A stretch of 64,000 nt of DNA from Zingiber officinale (lineage: Eukaryota; Streptophyta; Magnoliopsida; Zingiberales; Zingiberaceae): NCBI RefSeq assembly GCF_018446385.1, contig NC_055994.1, positions 34,990,368-35,054,367 of the forward strand. Direction: 5' to 3'. The notes beneath the pieces were generated by a model. The model did not search any database. It saw only the letters and a program-made list of their open reading frames with translations, and had not been told where the DNA came from. This document shows positions 45,360-56,880 of the stretch, piece by piece (position 1 is the stretch's first letter; the number at the start of each line of letters is the position of its first letter). The position numbers were made by a program, and so were the translations under genes.

Positions 45360-46799
45360 ATGGCACGAGGACGCCCAGCTAAGCAGGCATCAGCTACTGA
45401 GCCCCAGCAAAGCTCAGTGCCTCCCCCAGACCTTACAAAGATTAGTGGCTCGATACAGAAGCAACTAGCTGAACAAGAACAGGAGATAGCCACCTTAAAG
45501 GCTAATCAGAATACTCCCACAACACCCCGAGCCCAACCTAGCGACCCCAAGATTTATAGAGGTTCCACCACCCACCACGACCAGAGCTCAAGTGAAGCAA
45601 AGAGAGAGGCTTACCGATCCACAGCGAATCAAGCCCGAGAACTTCTCGTGCACCAACAACCATGGGATGCTCAAACTTGGTTCAAAACACCGAGAGCACG
45701 TTGGAGCTTCGGACGCTGCACAGAGAAGGTGAAGTGTGCCTCCTTCTGCCTGACAGGAGACGCACGTATGTGGTGGGAGAGAGTCAGAGCGAAGCGCCCA
45801 GTGAACCAGATGACATGGGCTGACTTCGAGAAAGAATTCTTCGAGGAGTTCTTTCACATGCGGGTCACAAACCGCCACTACGACGAGTTCACGGAGTTTC
45901 GTCAGGGCAACCTATCAGTTGAGGAAGCCGTGAAGAAATTCAACAGACTGGCTCGTCTATGTCCCGAATTAGTCAGCACAGAAAAGGAACGAGTTCGGCT
46001 GATGCTCAAAATGTTGAGGCCGGAAATAGCGATGAATGTGGCTGGTGGCATCCATAGGCCACAAACCACAGAAGAACTAGTGAGTAGTGCTCTGATCACC
46101 GAGCACTACCAGAACAGCATCAAGCAGCAGAAGCAAGTCTCCTCAGAGTCCAAAGGCCAAGGAAACTCTCACACTCAAAAACAGCAAGGCCACAGCTCTA
46201 ACTGGAAAGGGAACTCCAACAGCAAGCACAAATCAGGGAGTGACCCAAAAGGAGGACCATCTAGCAAGCGACCCAGTTATCCAAAGTGTGCTACTTGTGG
46301 GAAATTCCACCCAGGGGTTTGTCGCAAGGGCACACGAGGATGCTTTGAATGTGGACAAGAAGGGCACATGGCCAAGCAGTGCCCGAACAAGACCGGTCTT
46401 CCTCCGCCACAGCAGATTCAGTATGCAGGCCAGCCAGCTCAGTTATATCAGATGCAGTCCGCTCTAGAAGGTCCACCGATCAGCCAGGGCAGATTAGAAG
46501 CCCCTCCAGCGATGGCGAATGCGAGGATCTATTCACTCACCAGAGAGGACGTAGCCAATGCCTCGGCAGTTGTCACAGGTCATATTAGTATTTTTCAGTA
46601 TAGTGCTACTGTTCTATTTGATACTGGGGCAACCCATTCTTATATAGCCAGGGCATTCGTCGAAAAGTTAGCAATACCCCCAGAGGCACTCAATAGTCAG
46701 TTTCTGACAACATTACCTTCGGGAGAAGTTATGACATCCACGCACTGGTTCAGAACAGTGCCAGTCATGATAGCAGACAGAGAACTTTTTGTGATCTGA
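45360..46799 (+). CDS. Ty3/gypsy Gag-protease of G2
   Basis: 479 residues from MARGRPAKQ; an ATG four codons earlier is in frame. It has the retrotransposon gag domain (FCLTGDARMWWERV, WADFEKEFFEEFF, FRQGNLSVEEAVKKFNRLA), a basic Q/S/K-rich linker and a CATCGKFHPGVC half-knuckle. A full CCHC knuckle follows (CFECGQEGHMAKQC, about residue 328 from this start), then a retropepsin with the active-site motif LFDTGATHSYIA. The frame ends at ELFVI-stop because one base appears to be missing near 46790; the next frame continues with LDMTDYDVIFGMNFL, the end of protease. Gag packages RNA and protease cleaves the polyprotein. The missing pol must be supplied in trans. Confidence 0.88.
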   Translation: MARGRPAKQASATEPQQSSVPPPDLTKISGSIQKQLAEQEQEIATLKANQNTPTTPRAQPSDPKIYRGSTTHHDQSSSEAKREAYRSTANQARELLVHQQPWDAQTWFKTPRARWSFGRCTEKVKCASFCLTGDARMWWERVRAKRPVNQMTWADFEKEFFEEFFHMRVTNRHYDEFTEFRQGNLSVEEAVKKFNRLARLCPELVSTEKERVRLMLKMLRPEIAMNVAGGIHRPQTTEELVSSALITEHYQNSIKQQKQVSSESKGQGNSHTQKQQGHSSNWKGNSNSKHKSGSDPKGGPSSKRPSYPKCATCGKFHPGVCRKGTRGCFECGQEGHMAKQCPNKTGLPPPQQIQYAGQPAQLYQMQSALEGPPISQGRLEAPPAMANARIYSLTREDVANASAVVTGHISIFQYSATVLFDTGATHSYIARAFVEKLAIPPEALNSQFLTTLPSGEVMTSTHWFRTVPVMIADRELFVI

Positions 46800-47106
46800 T
46801 AGTGCTAGACATGACTGACTACGATGTCATATTTGGAATGAACTTTCTGATCAGATACGGTGCCTCCATAGAGTGCCGTAAACAGAAAGCCGTATTCCAA
46901 CCTGAAGCAGAAGCACAGTTTGAGTACATCGGAGAACCCAAGAGAAAAAGAGCAAGTTAAGTCCTCGCTATGTAGGACCTTACCTGATCAACAGAAAGGA
47001 TTGGGAAAGTAGCTTACAAGCTGGGTTTACCACAAGACATGTCAGCAATACACAATGTATTTCATGTCTAAGTTCGAGGACGAACTTTTTATAAGGGAGG
47101 GAGAAT
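46800..47106 (+). pseudogene. End of protease and scrap of pol C-terminus, G2
   Basis: The frame continues as protease end (YDVIFGMNFLIRYGASIECR) to about 46960. It then jumps to a short relic of the pol tail (GPYLI, MSAIHNVFHV-like) and the polypurine tract. About 3 kb of RT, RNase H and integrase are absent. Confidence 0.75.
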
Positions 47107-50100
47107 TGTAACAACCCAATTTTCCCTATTTCGAGTTCTAAAAGCCCTTAAAAATATTTAGAAATGTCATAGAAATATTCTAGAGATTTTTAGAGATTTT
47201 TAGAGTATTTTTATGCAATTTTTGGGATTCATTTGGTATTTTTACCAAGGAGAATAAGTTTTAAAAATAAACTAAAATAAAGAAAAAAAAAATTAAGTTT
47301 GTAGAAGCTGGGGTTCGAACCCAGCTCCTCGACCCAAGCAGAATCCGGCCCAGCCAGCTGAGCTACACGGACTTTGTCAATCCAATATGGAGAAAATTGA
47401 TATTAAAGCATAGTTGTGATTAAAGCCGAGTATAAGAAAGGGAGTTAGGTTTTGATTTTCCAAAAACCAAAACAATTCCTCCCGAAAACCCCTCTTCACT
47501 CTTCTCCCTCGCGACGGTGCAACCTCGGCGGAAAACCTAGAGACAGCTAGGTCTTGAGATCCCGGCGCCGGCGAAGCTTCCCTCCGGCTAGTCTTCATCC
47601 ACGGTGGTTGTCTCGAAGAAGAGAAGCTCGGGAACACAAAGGGTTGCCGAGAGGATCCGCCCGAACCCTAAAAAGTTTCCCCTTTCCTTCTTCTCGGTAG
47701 TAAGTGCAAGAAGCTCTAGGTGAGTCGCTACTCACCTGCAGTAGGATAGTTTCAGAGTTTATTCCTTGTTCCTCTTCTCGTTTCCGAAGCGTTGCATTGT
47801 TTTCCTTTTTGTTTCGTTGCCGTAGCACTGGACATGAGGATTAGTTGTGGTAGCGAATCGTTTTCCTTGTGTTTCAGAAGGGATACAAGCCTTAGATTCC
47901 TGCTGCTAGGCTATGAATAAGAAAAGTTCAGTTTAATTAGCATGTAGTTCTGTTTTGGTGGATTTCTGCCGTGAGGGGTTAAAGGAGATAGAAGGGGTTT
48001 AGTTTGGAATAGCTTAATGGCATTGTACAGAGATTTTAATCTAGTTTCCCTTTCATGTGTACAAGCTCTTAGTTGTCTCTTCCAAAAGTTGATTCGTGAA
48101 CCATATGGTGAATGACAGTATAGCTTCTTTTCATGTTTGCATGTTTCGGCTCTAAACTTTCCTAATAGTTATGATTACGGATTTATGCTATAGGTGTTGG
48201 ACTTTAATCTAGTTCTCTACCATGTGTGCTAGCTTCTGGACTGAATTCAAAGTTCTGTAGTAGCAAGCTTAAGAAGGTCTGATTGCTCCTTAGTGTCCTG
48301 TTGTAGCATATTTGATTAACATGTGTTTTAGTTTCATTAAGGAAATTTTGTTTGCCTTCTTGCTGATCAGTTGATAGCAATTCCTCCTATTAACAGTACG
48401 TTGGTATCCCTTTGGTATCTGCAGCAGGCATGAACAGCCGTTTGGGGCTGAGAATGATTCCTTTTGAAGCTTACTGTTAAGTTCTGTTGTGCATACTCAT
48501 GGGCAAGAACAGCCACCAATTCATAGCAGTTTAGATCCTCTTTGTGTTGAGTTAGTAAGCATGATATTCGGTTAATTCCATGCAGCAACGATTCCTTTAT
48601 TTTCTAGATTTTATTGCATGCCTAGTAGTTGAATTTGTTTTACTTTCACAGCATGCTTAAGTTGTTCTAGTTTCCTAATTGCTATTGGAATAACATGAAC
48701 AGTTCTATTTTAAGCATGCAGATTTAGTTTTCAGCTTTTAGTTATTTACAGTTTTACATTTAGTTTAAGCTTGTATACAGATTTTCAGTACGTAGGGTGT
48801 GTTCTAGTGCACACCAAGTGCTTGATAGAATGCTTAGCTCAGTAGGATGCTACAGTAGGCATCTAAATAGCTCAGTAAATGCAGTAGAAGCATTTAAAAT
48901 AACTTATTTAGTCTTGCTTCAGCTTATATGGGACTACGGTCCAATGGGTGGGCTCCCACAGTCGCCTCTAGGTTCAGATAACCTAGTTCTAGGTTCAGAT
49001 AACCTAGTAAAAGCAAGATAAGAAAATTAGCTATGAAATCAGTATTTTATTTTCAGCAATGGCACTGTACTGGATTAGATATCCATTGGGTTGGGCTCCC
49101 ACAGTCGTCCCTAGGTTTAGATAACCTAGTAAACCCTACTAGACTCGGAACTTGCAATCCCGGGTTTAGATGTGCGCACAGCAAGTACAGTTGCCGGGCC
49201 CATCAGCAGCATGATTATTATTTTAATCTATTATGTAAATAGTTTTCAAAACTTCACAAATTAGTTATGTGAATACAAGTTAGACTCAGTTTAGCATTAA
49301 TTAGTTTAGCTTAGGTATCAATTCAGTTTCTTATTGATACACATGATAGTTCTATGATTAGATTTACATGTTAGCTTTTCAGTTAGTTTCTTCGCTACTT
49401 ATGAGCATGATGAGTTGTACATGTTTAGTATTTCAATTAGTATGATTCCTTTGCTATTTATGAACATGATTAGCTATACATGTTAGCTTTTCAGTTAGTT
49501 GTTTCTTTGCTATTTATGAGCATGAGTAGCTTTACATGTTAGTATTCAGTTTTAGCATGTTTTTATTTATATACATGCATATCGAGTTTTGTGAGTAGAT
49601 AGCGCTCACTAAGCTTTTAGCTTATAGATACTATTTTCCTCCTACTGCAGATAAAGGAAAAAGCTAAAGTATAAGGAAGAAGGCGACAAGGAGATGCTGT
49701 GACAGTGTGTGTGGTGCCAGGACTATGGAGAGATCCAAAGTTCGCTAGTGAATTTTCAGGACCTACCTGTTTAGAGTTTTAGTTTATGTTATTATGAAGT
49801 TGAGATTGTAATTGAGTTTATTTCCGCATTGTAGTTTGATACCTCCTATTGTTGGAGTGATATGGTTGTTTGCCACTGCTAGAGTAGTTTCATATTTTTA
49901 TTGTGCTATTATACTGCGTGGTTGTGAAATTATATGTTCCAGCCGCCTGTGGCTGAGTATACATGTTATGTATCCCAGTTTGGGGTCACCGGTATAGGGG
50001 AGACTCTGCCGAAATTTTTCGGTAGAGTTTCTATGTGATTTTTAATCATACCGGTTAAGTAGAGTTAGTAGTCAAGTAGCGTCCACCTTTAGAGAATAGT

Positions 50101-50127
50101 AGTAGTGTAGAAAGGTGGGTCGCTACA
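47107..50127 (+). repeat. 3' LTR of gypsy element G2
   Basis: 3021 bp, TGTAACAACCC to GTCGCTACA. Differs from the 5' copy by scattered single bases and two small indels (near 48840 and 49170). Contains the second tRNA-like segment (47301-47372). Confidence 0.94.
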
Positions 50128-50132
50128 TAATT

Positions 50133-51929
50133 CATCTTGTAGCCACATATACAAAAATATACAAAATGAGTTGTTACTCATCAAAATACACATGTTTTCC
50201 ATTACTCTCCATATACATTAAATCACATGTTTTCCAATTGCTGTTCTCCATATAACTTTTAATTTACAAATTAGCAAGGCAAGCTACATCCTAACAAAGT
50301 TCACTTCTTGCATCAAAAAAACTCAAGCCTCACGAATTGCCCGACCTGCAAGAGAAAATTTAACAAAACTTATCAAATTCCAGAATTCCAAAAGGAGAAT
50401 GTAATTAACCAATCTGTAGTGGCATAGAAGGCAAAAACAAACCAAATGAAGGAAACAAAAAGAGGTGTTTATTAGAGAATAACAGTACATGGAATCTACT
50501 AGGAGCAGTGATACCTAGCTTAGCATAGTTTATTAAATAATTAGCACTGCATGCAACTAACATTATTTAAGTGAACTATCATCCAAGATCAATAGAATCC
50601 ATGCAAAGCGCATTACATCCATTAACATCTTGAAACAAAATATTCATGCAATTTTCTGTGCCATTTTCCAGACTGCATTACCTTTGAGACCTGGCAGGCA
50701 CAATATGCTTTTCCATTTTGCAAGTAACAAGTTTTCAGGAGCTGCAAATTGATCTGCAATAAATTGACCCATCACAAAAGCATAAGTGAAATAATTGAAG
50801 GAGGATGTTTGTGAGTGCATATATATAGGAGAGAAAGGGGGGTGGTTTCAGCTTGACCATGGATTTATAGTGACAACTCATAAATGGATGGATTTGTTCA
50901 ACTCTTAACCATGGTTAAAGAGTGCTACTGTCAGATGGAGCCAAGTGGCTTGAGTTAGAGCTCATGGAGGTGGTGAGAGAACACTTGGCTCAAAGGGTGG
51001 GCATGCCTCCCAATACAACTTGGACTCCACCGCGCACACTTTGTGTCAGTTTAGATGCTCTGAAGAGGCGGAACCTTTCTCATGCCATTGTACTCATTTA
51101 ACTCCATTTGAGGAAAAGACAAATTAAAGAAAAATCCTATTTTTATAATTGATATCATTTTGAAAGTTAAAAAAAATCGAGGTTGATCAGTGGATGCAAA
51201 AAAGTTAATCAGCTTGGAGATCCAAAGTGCAAGTCATTAAAGACATTCTCCAGGAAGGCAAATTTGAACTGTTTCAAAGCAGCATCGCAATAACTCAAGG
51301 AAAATAAATAAATAAATAAAGAGAACGTAAAAACATGTTTAGCAAGTCACAAGCTTAAAGACTGATTCTTTTGTTCCCAAGATTGTGCATACCAAAGTTG
51401 TTGTGAACCGGACCAACCAACCAATTCAACAACCTGAAAACCGCAACTTGAACTCACTGAACGAGTCGGGAGCATCTTACCTTTCCTATCTACCTTTTTT
51501 TCCTCTCATCCTAAACTTGTTTCTTTGTTTGATTGGATAAGTAGGTTGCCCAATTGTAGGACTAGGAGTGTACCATGTCTTTCAATATCCTCCTATCTAA
51601 CCTCACTCATATTTTCCTTTTCTTTTCCTTGCAAGATATCATATGTGAAAAAAGCAAATGTGCAGTAATGCAAGAGTCAAATCTGAATGGCTCAACTTCT
51701 AACCAAAATGAAGGGCCCTCACAGCTGCATGAGAAACCATGAAGCATCTAAGAAACTTTTTTATATTTTCCTGCAGTCAGAACAATTCTAGGAGAGTTGT
51801 CACAAATCGACAGAAAATGCAATTGCCCATGACGTATTCAGTCAGATGAAAGATTCACCTAAATCTATGACTTCGGCAATCCATCAATGGGCAGGTGATG
51901 TGCCAGAATCTCGTCCGACCAACACTTAC
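50133..51929. other. CACTA interior without recognised gene
   Basis: About 1.8 kb between the gypsy insertion and the last PEPCK exon. It is moderately AT-rich, with no long frame. It may hold intron or other captured sequence, but I recognise none. Confidence 0.4.
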
Positions 51930-53560
51930 CTGATAGCCCAAAGAAGAGGGCAACATCACCATCTTTGCCTATATTGTTGCTAGAGTGCAGGGAGAGAATG
52001 TTTCTTTTAGGCATTAGATAGTGCATCACACCGAACAAACCCTTCTTCATCTCCCCGGCATACTGTGTGCCAAGGATGACCATTTCTTTCCTATCAAGAT
52101 TAAGATCAATGCTGGTGGAGGTAGTCATGTAGTGTGTGTATCTATTACATGGAAACTGACCAGCATTGTAAATTGCGAAGTCCGGAGTACTGAAATCCTC
52201 CAGTTCTTCAGGCGTAGGACGGATGCACCTGCGATCCTTCCAATTATTTCATGCAAAAGAGAGTTTTTCTTCTTCTAGTTTACATGTTTTCCCTTGGCAT
52301 TAAGGAGAGAAAGAGGAGCCAGTTAGCTCACTAACACTAATATATGCATATGTATGATCCAGCCTGCTACTAACACAACTATGATTCACTACTAGAGATC
52401 AACAGAACCAACGCAAAGATGACTTATCTGGATAACTGTCGAACTGTAGAATTGAAGGGCATCTTTAGCATTCTTATTAGTAGTATTTTTCACTTACATG
52501 TTGTGCATGAACAGGGAATGATAGGCCCTTGCAGAGATAATTTGAACTTTGATTCGATGCTCGGGATCCCAATTGAGGAATTGGTCATTCACAAATACCT
52601 TGTATCATTTAGATGACATATTAGGATCTATGAGGAATTACATCAAACACTTGATGTGCATGTGTACCTTATCCACAGAGTTGAGGTAATTGACAACCCT
52701 CTCCCTATTCACCAGGAAGGTGTGCTCATCCATCTCTATGTTCGGTGAGCCTTTGCGTGAATAGTGCACATACATTTTGAGAAGGAACCATCAATGGAAG
52801 GATCATGAATTAGTTGTGTGGACTTACTTTCCCCACCAAAGCTCATTGGCAGTGGTTTCATCCTTGACGACGCGCTTGTCCCTCGGGGAATGACCAGTCT
52901 TCGTGCTGGACAAGGTAGCCAAGGCTCCAGTCGATGTTATGAATGATCCATGTTCATGTTTTATGGCTTGCTCGTAGAGTTCTACAAGGAATTCATGATT
53001 CTTTCAATGAGAATGAAATGTGATGATTTGAGTGATGAAGAGGAGATGAGAGCAGATACTGGGCGGGGAGAGGTTGTAGAGGACATGGGTAAACTTGAGG
53101 GCGCTGTCGCTGACACTGATGGTCGGTGTCAAGTAGTGGTGGTGCTCGGCGACGACCTTGGTCGCCTCCGCCTTCCTGGCCGGATCGCCCCTCACCACCT
53201 TCGGCCTTGTCTCCCTCGTCAGCGATGCCAATGAATCACTGCGCACAACATGATTTCATTATAAGAAACGCGGGAGAAAGATTGGATTCCACCTTCTTGT
53301 TCTCAAGAAGATGGAGATTAAATATCGACCTGATGGATTGGAGCTAGAGCTTCTGGCGCTCCTCCTTTGAGATGGTGGCGAAGGCAGTGTTGCCCTGCTG
53401 TGCGCCGTCCTTAATGGGGGTGGTTGGCGCTGACCTCTTCTTCTGCAAGGAGTGCAGTTCATCGATTGGCTTCGCCTTCACCGCCTGCACGCTGTCATCG
53501 TAGCAGATCCCGTTCTCCGATTTCTCCCTCCCATGCTCTGGATCTTCGGCAACCCATTGG
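51930..53560 (-). pseudogene. PCK: Captured 5' half of a PEP carboxykinase (ATP) gene, six exons
   Basis: PEPCK makes phosphoenolpyruvate from oxaloacetate and ATP in the cytosol. Minus-strand exons: 1, about 53560-53330 (AKPIDELHSLQKKRSAPTTP); 2, 53238-53061 ([40 protein letters not shown]); 3, 52981-52828 ([32 protein letters not shown]); 4, 52750-52678 ([19 protein letters not shown]); 5, 52598-52498 ([31 protein letters not shown]); 6, 52228-51930 ([51 protein letters not shown]). Introns of 77-269 bp mostly keep GT and AG ends and correct phases. It stops just before the ATP-binding P-loop (GTGKTT), so no enzyme could result. An in-frame TAG (53344-53346) in exon 1 and a one-base mismatch at the exon 3/4 junction break it further. 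Confidence 0.92.
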
Positions 53561-53714
53561 AGAACGCCGCCGCTCACCAGGAAACGAGAAGGAGCAAAAC
53601 GTCGTATAAGGAGAGGGAAAGATAAATGGAGGCTTAGGTTTGGGAACGCGAAAACATGGCGCCGAAAAGAAAACAGCGAGGGAAAGGAACACAGCGAAGG
53701 GGGGAAATTACCAA

Positions 53715-53799
53715 ATTTAATTACAACGGTTTTCAAAACTGTTGTCGTAGCCGCTAAAAACGCGGATAAAGACAATGGTTTATAAAACCGTTGTAAAAA
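53715..53799. repeat. Right subterminal repeats of the CACTA element (inner part)
   Basis: TACAACGGTTTT, AACTGTTGTCGTAG and AAACCGTTGTAAAA words resume here and continue after the SIRE-like insertion (63279-63440). Confidence 0.85.
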
Positions 53800-53804
53800 G
53801 TGTT
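53800..53804. repeat. Target-site duplication GTGTT (left)
   Basis: GTGTT here and at 63274-63278, flanking the second SIRE-like element. Confidence 0.95.
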
Positions 53805-54405
53805 TGTTGGTGCGGGAAGCATCCGACAATCGAACCTGAGTTTTGATAATGGCAAAGGATTCAAAGTTAAGGGTTGTTGTAATCTAACATGGTTGAATGA
53901 GTATTTCAGGAAAGTCCTAGCTGCGGTTAGGCAAAGGGAAAAACCCTAGGGGGTGGTAACCCTAGGTCATAGGGGGTGGTAACCCTATGCGGAAAGTCTT
54001 GGCAGGTCGATGGCTTCAGGCAAAAGTCCTAGGGGGTGGTAACCCTAGGTGGAAAGTCCTGGTGTCGCGAACCAGGTGAAAGTCTGGACTAGCCGGGAAG
54101 CGGATGTCCAGCAGAAAGTCCGGAAGCATCGAGTGCTGAGCAAAAGTCCAGTCGATCTGGAGGATCGACTGGCAACAGGTAAATCTCCTGAGTGGAGTAG
54201 GTGAGGACGCGTTCCCCGTAGAGGGAACAGTAGGCGTCGGGTCGACCTAGGATTTCCGGTTGGAAATACGAAGTCAGACTCGGACAGTCCGAAGACTGTC
54301 AATTCTTCTTTATGATGTTTTGTCTTTTTCTAACACTGTCTTGCAGGGGATTTTGCTCGGACTAACCTTTGTTTGCAGGTGAGGAACCTGCTGGAAAAAG
54401 GCTGT

Positions 54406-54551
54406 CCGGGCGCCCGGGATGGATCCGGGCGCCCGGAGGTCCGGGCGCCCGGGACCAAAGTTTATCCCCTGCGCGAAGTTGACATGTGCAGCATCCTGGT
54501 TGGCTGGCCACGTCACACTCCAGGCGCCCGGAAGGGATCCAGGCGCCCGGA
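54406..54551. repeat. GGCGCC-centred palindrome groups in SIRE2 LTR
   Basis: TCCGGGCGCCCGGA-type palindromes centred at 54411.5, 54430.5 and 54446.5 (spacings 19 and 16), and CCAGGCGCCCGG at 54525.5 and 54544.5 (spacing 19). The 3' LTR keeps a 19-bp pair (62741.5, 62760.5) and has lost the third copy. Confidence 0.92.
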
Positions 54552-54556
54552 ACGTC

Positions 54557-54565
54557 ATATAAAAG
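54557..54565 (+). promoter_or_regulatory. TATA box of SIRE2 LTR
   Basis: ATATAAAAG, only a few bases after the last palindrome pair. Confidence 0.7.
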
Positions 54566-54959
54566 AAGGGTCAAGGTGCAGCTTCAGAAAAACAACAATC
54601 TAAGTAATCTCCCTGCAACAAGCTGCTAACGACTCAATCCAGAAAGTGCTGCAACGACACCCCGACAACCCAGAGCTTCGATTTAGTCTTTTGTTGTCGG
54701 TATAATCTGTTTACTGCTTTAAATTGTAGTTAATCTGTAATAGTTTTATCGTGCTTATAGTTGTTGCCCACGGAAAGCGATCAAGGATCGCGGGCCTTCG
54801 AGTAGGAGTCGCTTTAGGCTCCGAACGAAGTAAATCTTCCTGTCTCTCTGTGTTTGTTATTTCTTTATTCCGCTGCGCTTTTACTCGTTTGTTTTACGAA
54901 TCGAAAGAAATAGCCACGAACGCTATTCACCCCCCCTCTAGCGTGGTCTCGATCCAACA

Positions 54960-54973
54960 ATTGGTATCAGAGC
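54960..54973 (+). promoter_or_regulatory. Primer binding site of SIRE2
   Basis: ATTGGTATCAGAGC directly after the LTR; complementary to initiator tRNA-Met. Confidence 0.93.
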
Positions 54974-55218
54974 GGGGTCGTTTTGAATTGGTGCAACCAC
55001 CTTTCAAAACAAATTTTTCTTTCGATTTTATATTTTTCGGAGTCAATTAGAATTTAGCCTTAAAGCTTTATTCTAATTCTTTTATCGAATCGGCTTTTGC
55101 CCGAAGTTGGTGCAACACCACTCGAGCTCGTTATTATTACTATTCTTTATTCCCGCACTACTAATCCAAGACGTAGTCTTGGAACATATATTTTTGTTGT
55201 TTTTGTTGCATATTACAA

Positions 55219-56880
55219 ATGGCTCAACAAGAGGGGTTCAGTACTGTTCGTCCCCCACTATTCTCCGGAGATGATTTCGGTTATTGGAAGGGAAGAATGG
55301 AGACGTATCTGAAGATTCAGTTCGAAACATGGATGATCATTAAGACGGGACTTCAGCTACCTTCCGATGACGACGGCAAACCAACCCCCTGCGAGAAGTG
55401 GGACGCCTCTCTAATCAAAAAGGTGGAAGCCGACGCCAAAGCTACCTGCACCCTCCAGTGCGGCCTTACCAAAGAAGAACTCAACAGAGTCGGCCCGTTC
55501 TCTTCCGCAAAGGAGCTCTGGGAAAAGCTAGTCGAACTCCACGAAGGCACTAACGACACCAAGGTAAGTAAAAGAGATCTTTTACTTAATAAATTATATA
55601 ATCTAAAGATGCAGGAAGGCGAGACGGCAAGTTCTCTACATGCGAGAATCCAAGACATCCTCAATTCTCTTCACGGAATCAGACAGAAGATAGAGAATCG
55701 GGACGTCATAAGGTATGTTTTAAACTCATTTCCAAGGAACACATTGTGGGCATCAATGGTAGATGCCTACAAAGTTTCCAAGGACCTGTCTTCAATAAAA
55801 TTAGACGAATTATTTTGTGAATTTGAACTTCATGAGCAGACTAATGCACAACCAACTGAGAAAGGTATTGCGTTGGTTGCAGGTACAAGTCGAACACGGG
55901 AACCGAGATCATGACGAAGAACGGAACCAGAGTCAGAAGTTGAACCAGACTCAGACGATGAAGACATTGAAATTACAACCGAGCTGGTAAACCTCGTAAA
56001 GAAGCTCTACAAAACGAAGGGCTTCAACAAAAGAGATCTAAAAAAGGCAGTAAAAACGAAGGAAGGTTCACAGAACTCAAAGATGAAGTTTGAAGTTACA
56101 TGCTACGGTTGCAACCAAAAAGGGCACATCAAATCCAACTGCCCTAACCTGAAGGAGGTCAAAAAGCAAAGAAGGAAAAAGGTCCTTAAGGCAACATGGG
56201 ACGAATCTTCATCGGAGGGCGACGACGACGAGCTCGAACAGATGAGTCTACTCGCATTAATGGCCCGGGACCAAATCGTCGAATCCGGAAGCGAGAGCGA
56301 GTCTGAGGCGGAGTCCGAGCAAAGCCATGGATCCGTATCCGTTTCCGAAGGACCAGATCCCGCTGTAAGTATCTCCCGGTTAAACATTTTAGTTAGTTAC
56401 TTATTGCGCAAATTAGCTAAGTCAAACCTGAAAGTTAAGTCACTTCTAAAGGAAGTAACTGTCCTTAAAGAAGTGACTGACACTAAACCCTTACCTGACC
56501 AGAGTCAGACTGAATTTCCAACTCAAGTTCAAAAACTTGAGGAAGAAAATTCAAGTCTAAAAAATCAGGTTAAAGATTTAAAAACTACTTTAGAACGATT
56601 TTCTTTGGGCTCCAAGAACTTGGACTTAATTCTTGGGACACAAAGGGCCATTTACAATAGAACTGGGCTAGGATATAAAAGTAAATATAAATCTTACTTA
56701 TCCTTAATAAACAAACAAAGTAGTAACACAGCCCAAGCATGGGTCCCCAAGTCTAAATTGATCAATCAAGTTGGACTTGGTCAATACTGGGTCCCGAAGG
56801 ATCAAATACATTACCTCGATAGACCATATCGAGGCCGTGATCCAGGGGGAGCAAAGAGAAAAACGATATTTCGAAATTAA
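55219..56880 (+). pseudogene. copia gag of SIRE2 with one in-frame stop
   Basis: 553 codons in one frame from MAQQEGFSTVRPPLF, interrupted by a single TGA at 55912-55914. The context TCATGACGA suggests an original CGA arginine codon lost by C-to-T change. Capsid region (WKGRMETYLKIQFETW, LVELHEGTNDTKV, NLKMQEGETASSLHAR, SFPRNTLWASMVDAYKVS) precedes the stop. After it come an acidic region, a CCHC knuckle (CYGCNQKGHIKSNC, about residue 295), a second Glu/Ser-rich region, a coiled-coil-like segment (KLEEENSSLKNQVKDLKTT) and the LGTQRAIYNRTGLGYK box. The protein packages element RNA. It may be made only as a 231-residue fragment. Confidence 0.9.

Larger units (their letters stand above)
42119..50127 (+). 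mobile_element. Ty3/gypsy element G2, young, gag-protease only
   Basis: 8009 bp: LTRs of 3027 and 3021 bp, primer site, gag-protease frame, polypurine tract AAGGGAGGGAGAA (47093-47105) and intact duplication TAATT. RT, RNase H and integrase are deleted, leaving only a scrap of the pol C-terminus before the 3' LTR. Long stretches of the two LTRs are base-for-base the same by eye, so it inserted recently, inside the CACTA element. Confidence 0.94.
53805..54959 (+). repeat. 5' LTR of SIRE2
   Basis: 1155 bp. CCGGGCGCCCGG-type palindromes are centred near 54411, 54430, 54446, 54525 and 54544, followed by the TATA box at 54557. Also contains repeats of CCTAGGGGGTGGTAACCCTA type near 53945-54050. 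Confidence 0.93.

Noticed and set aside
53424..53829. A 161-codon frame from 53829 as a separate gene
   Set aside because: Its C-terminal third is PEPCK exon 1; the rest reads through CACTA subterminal repeats into the SIRE2 LTR.
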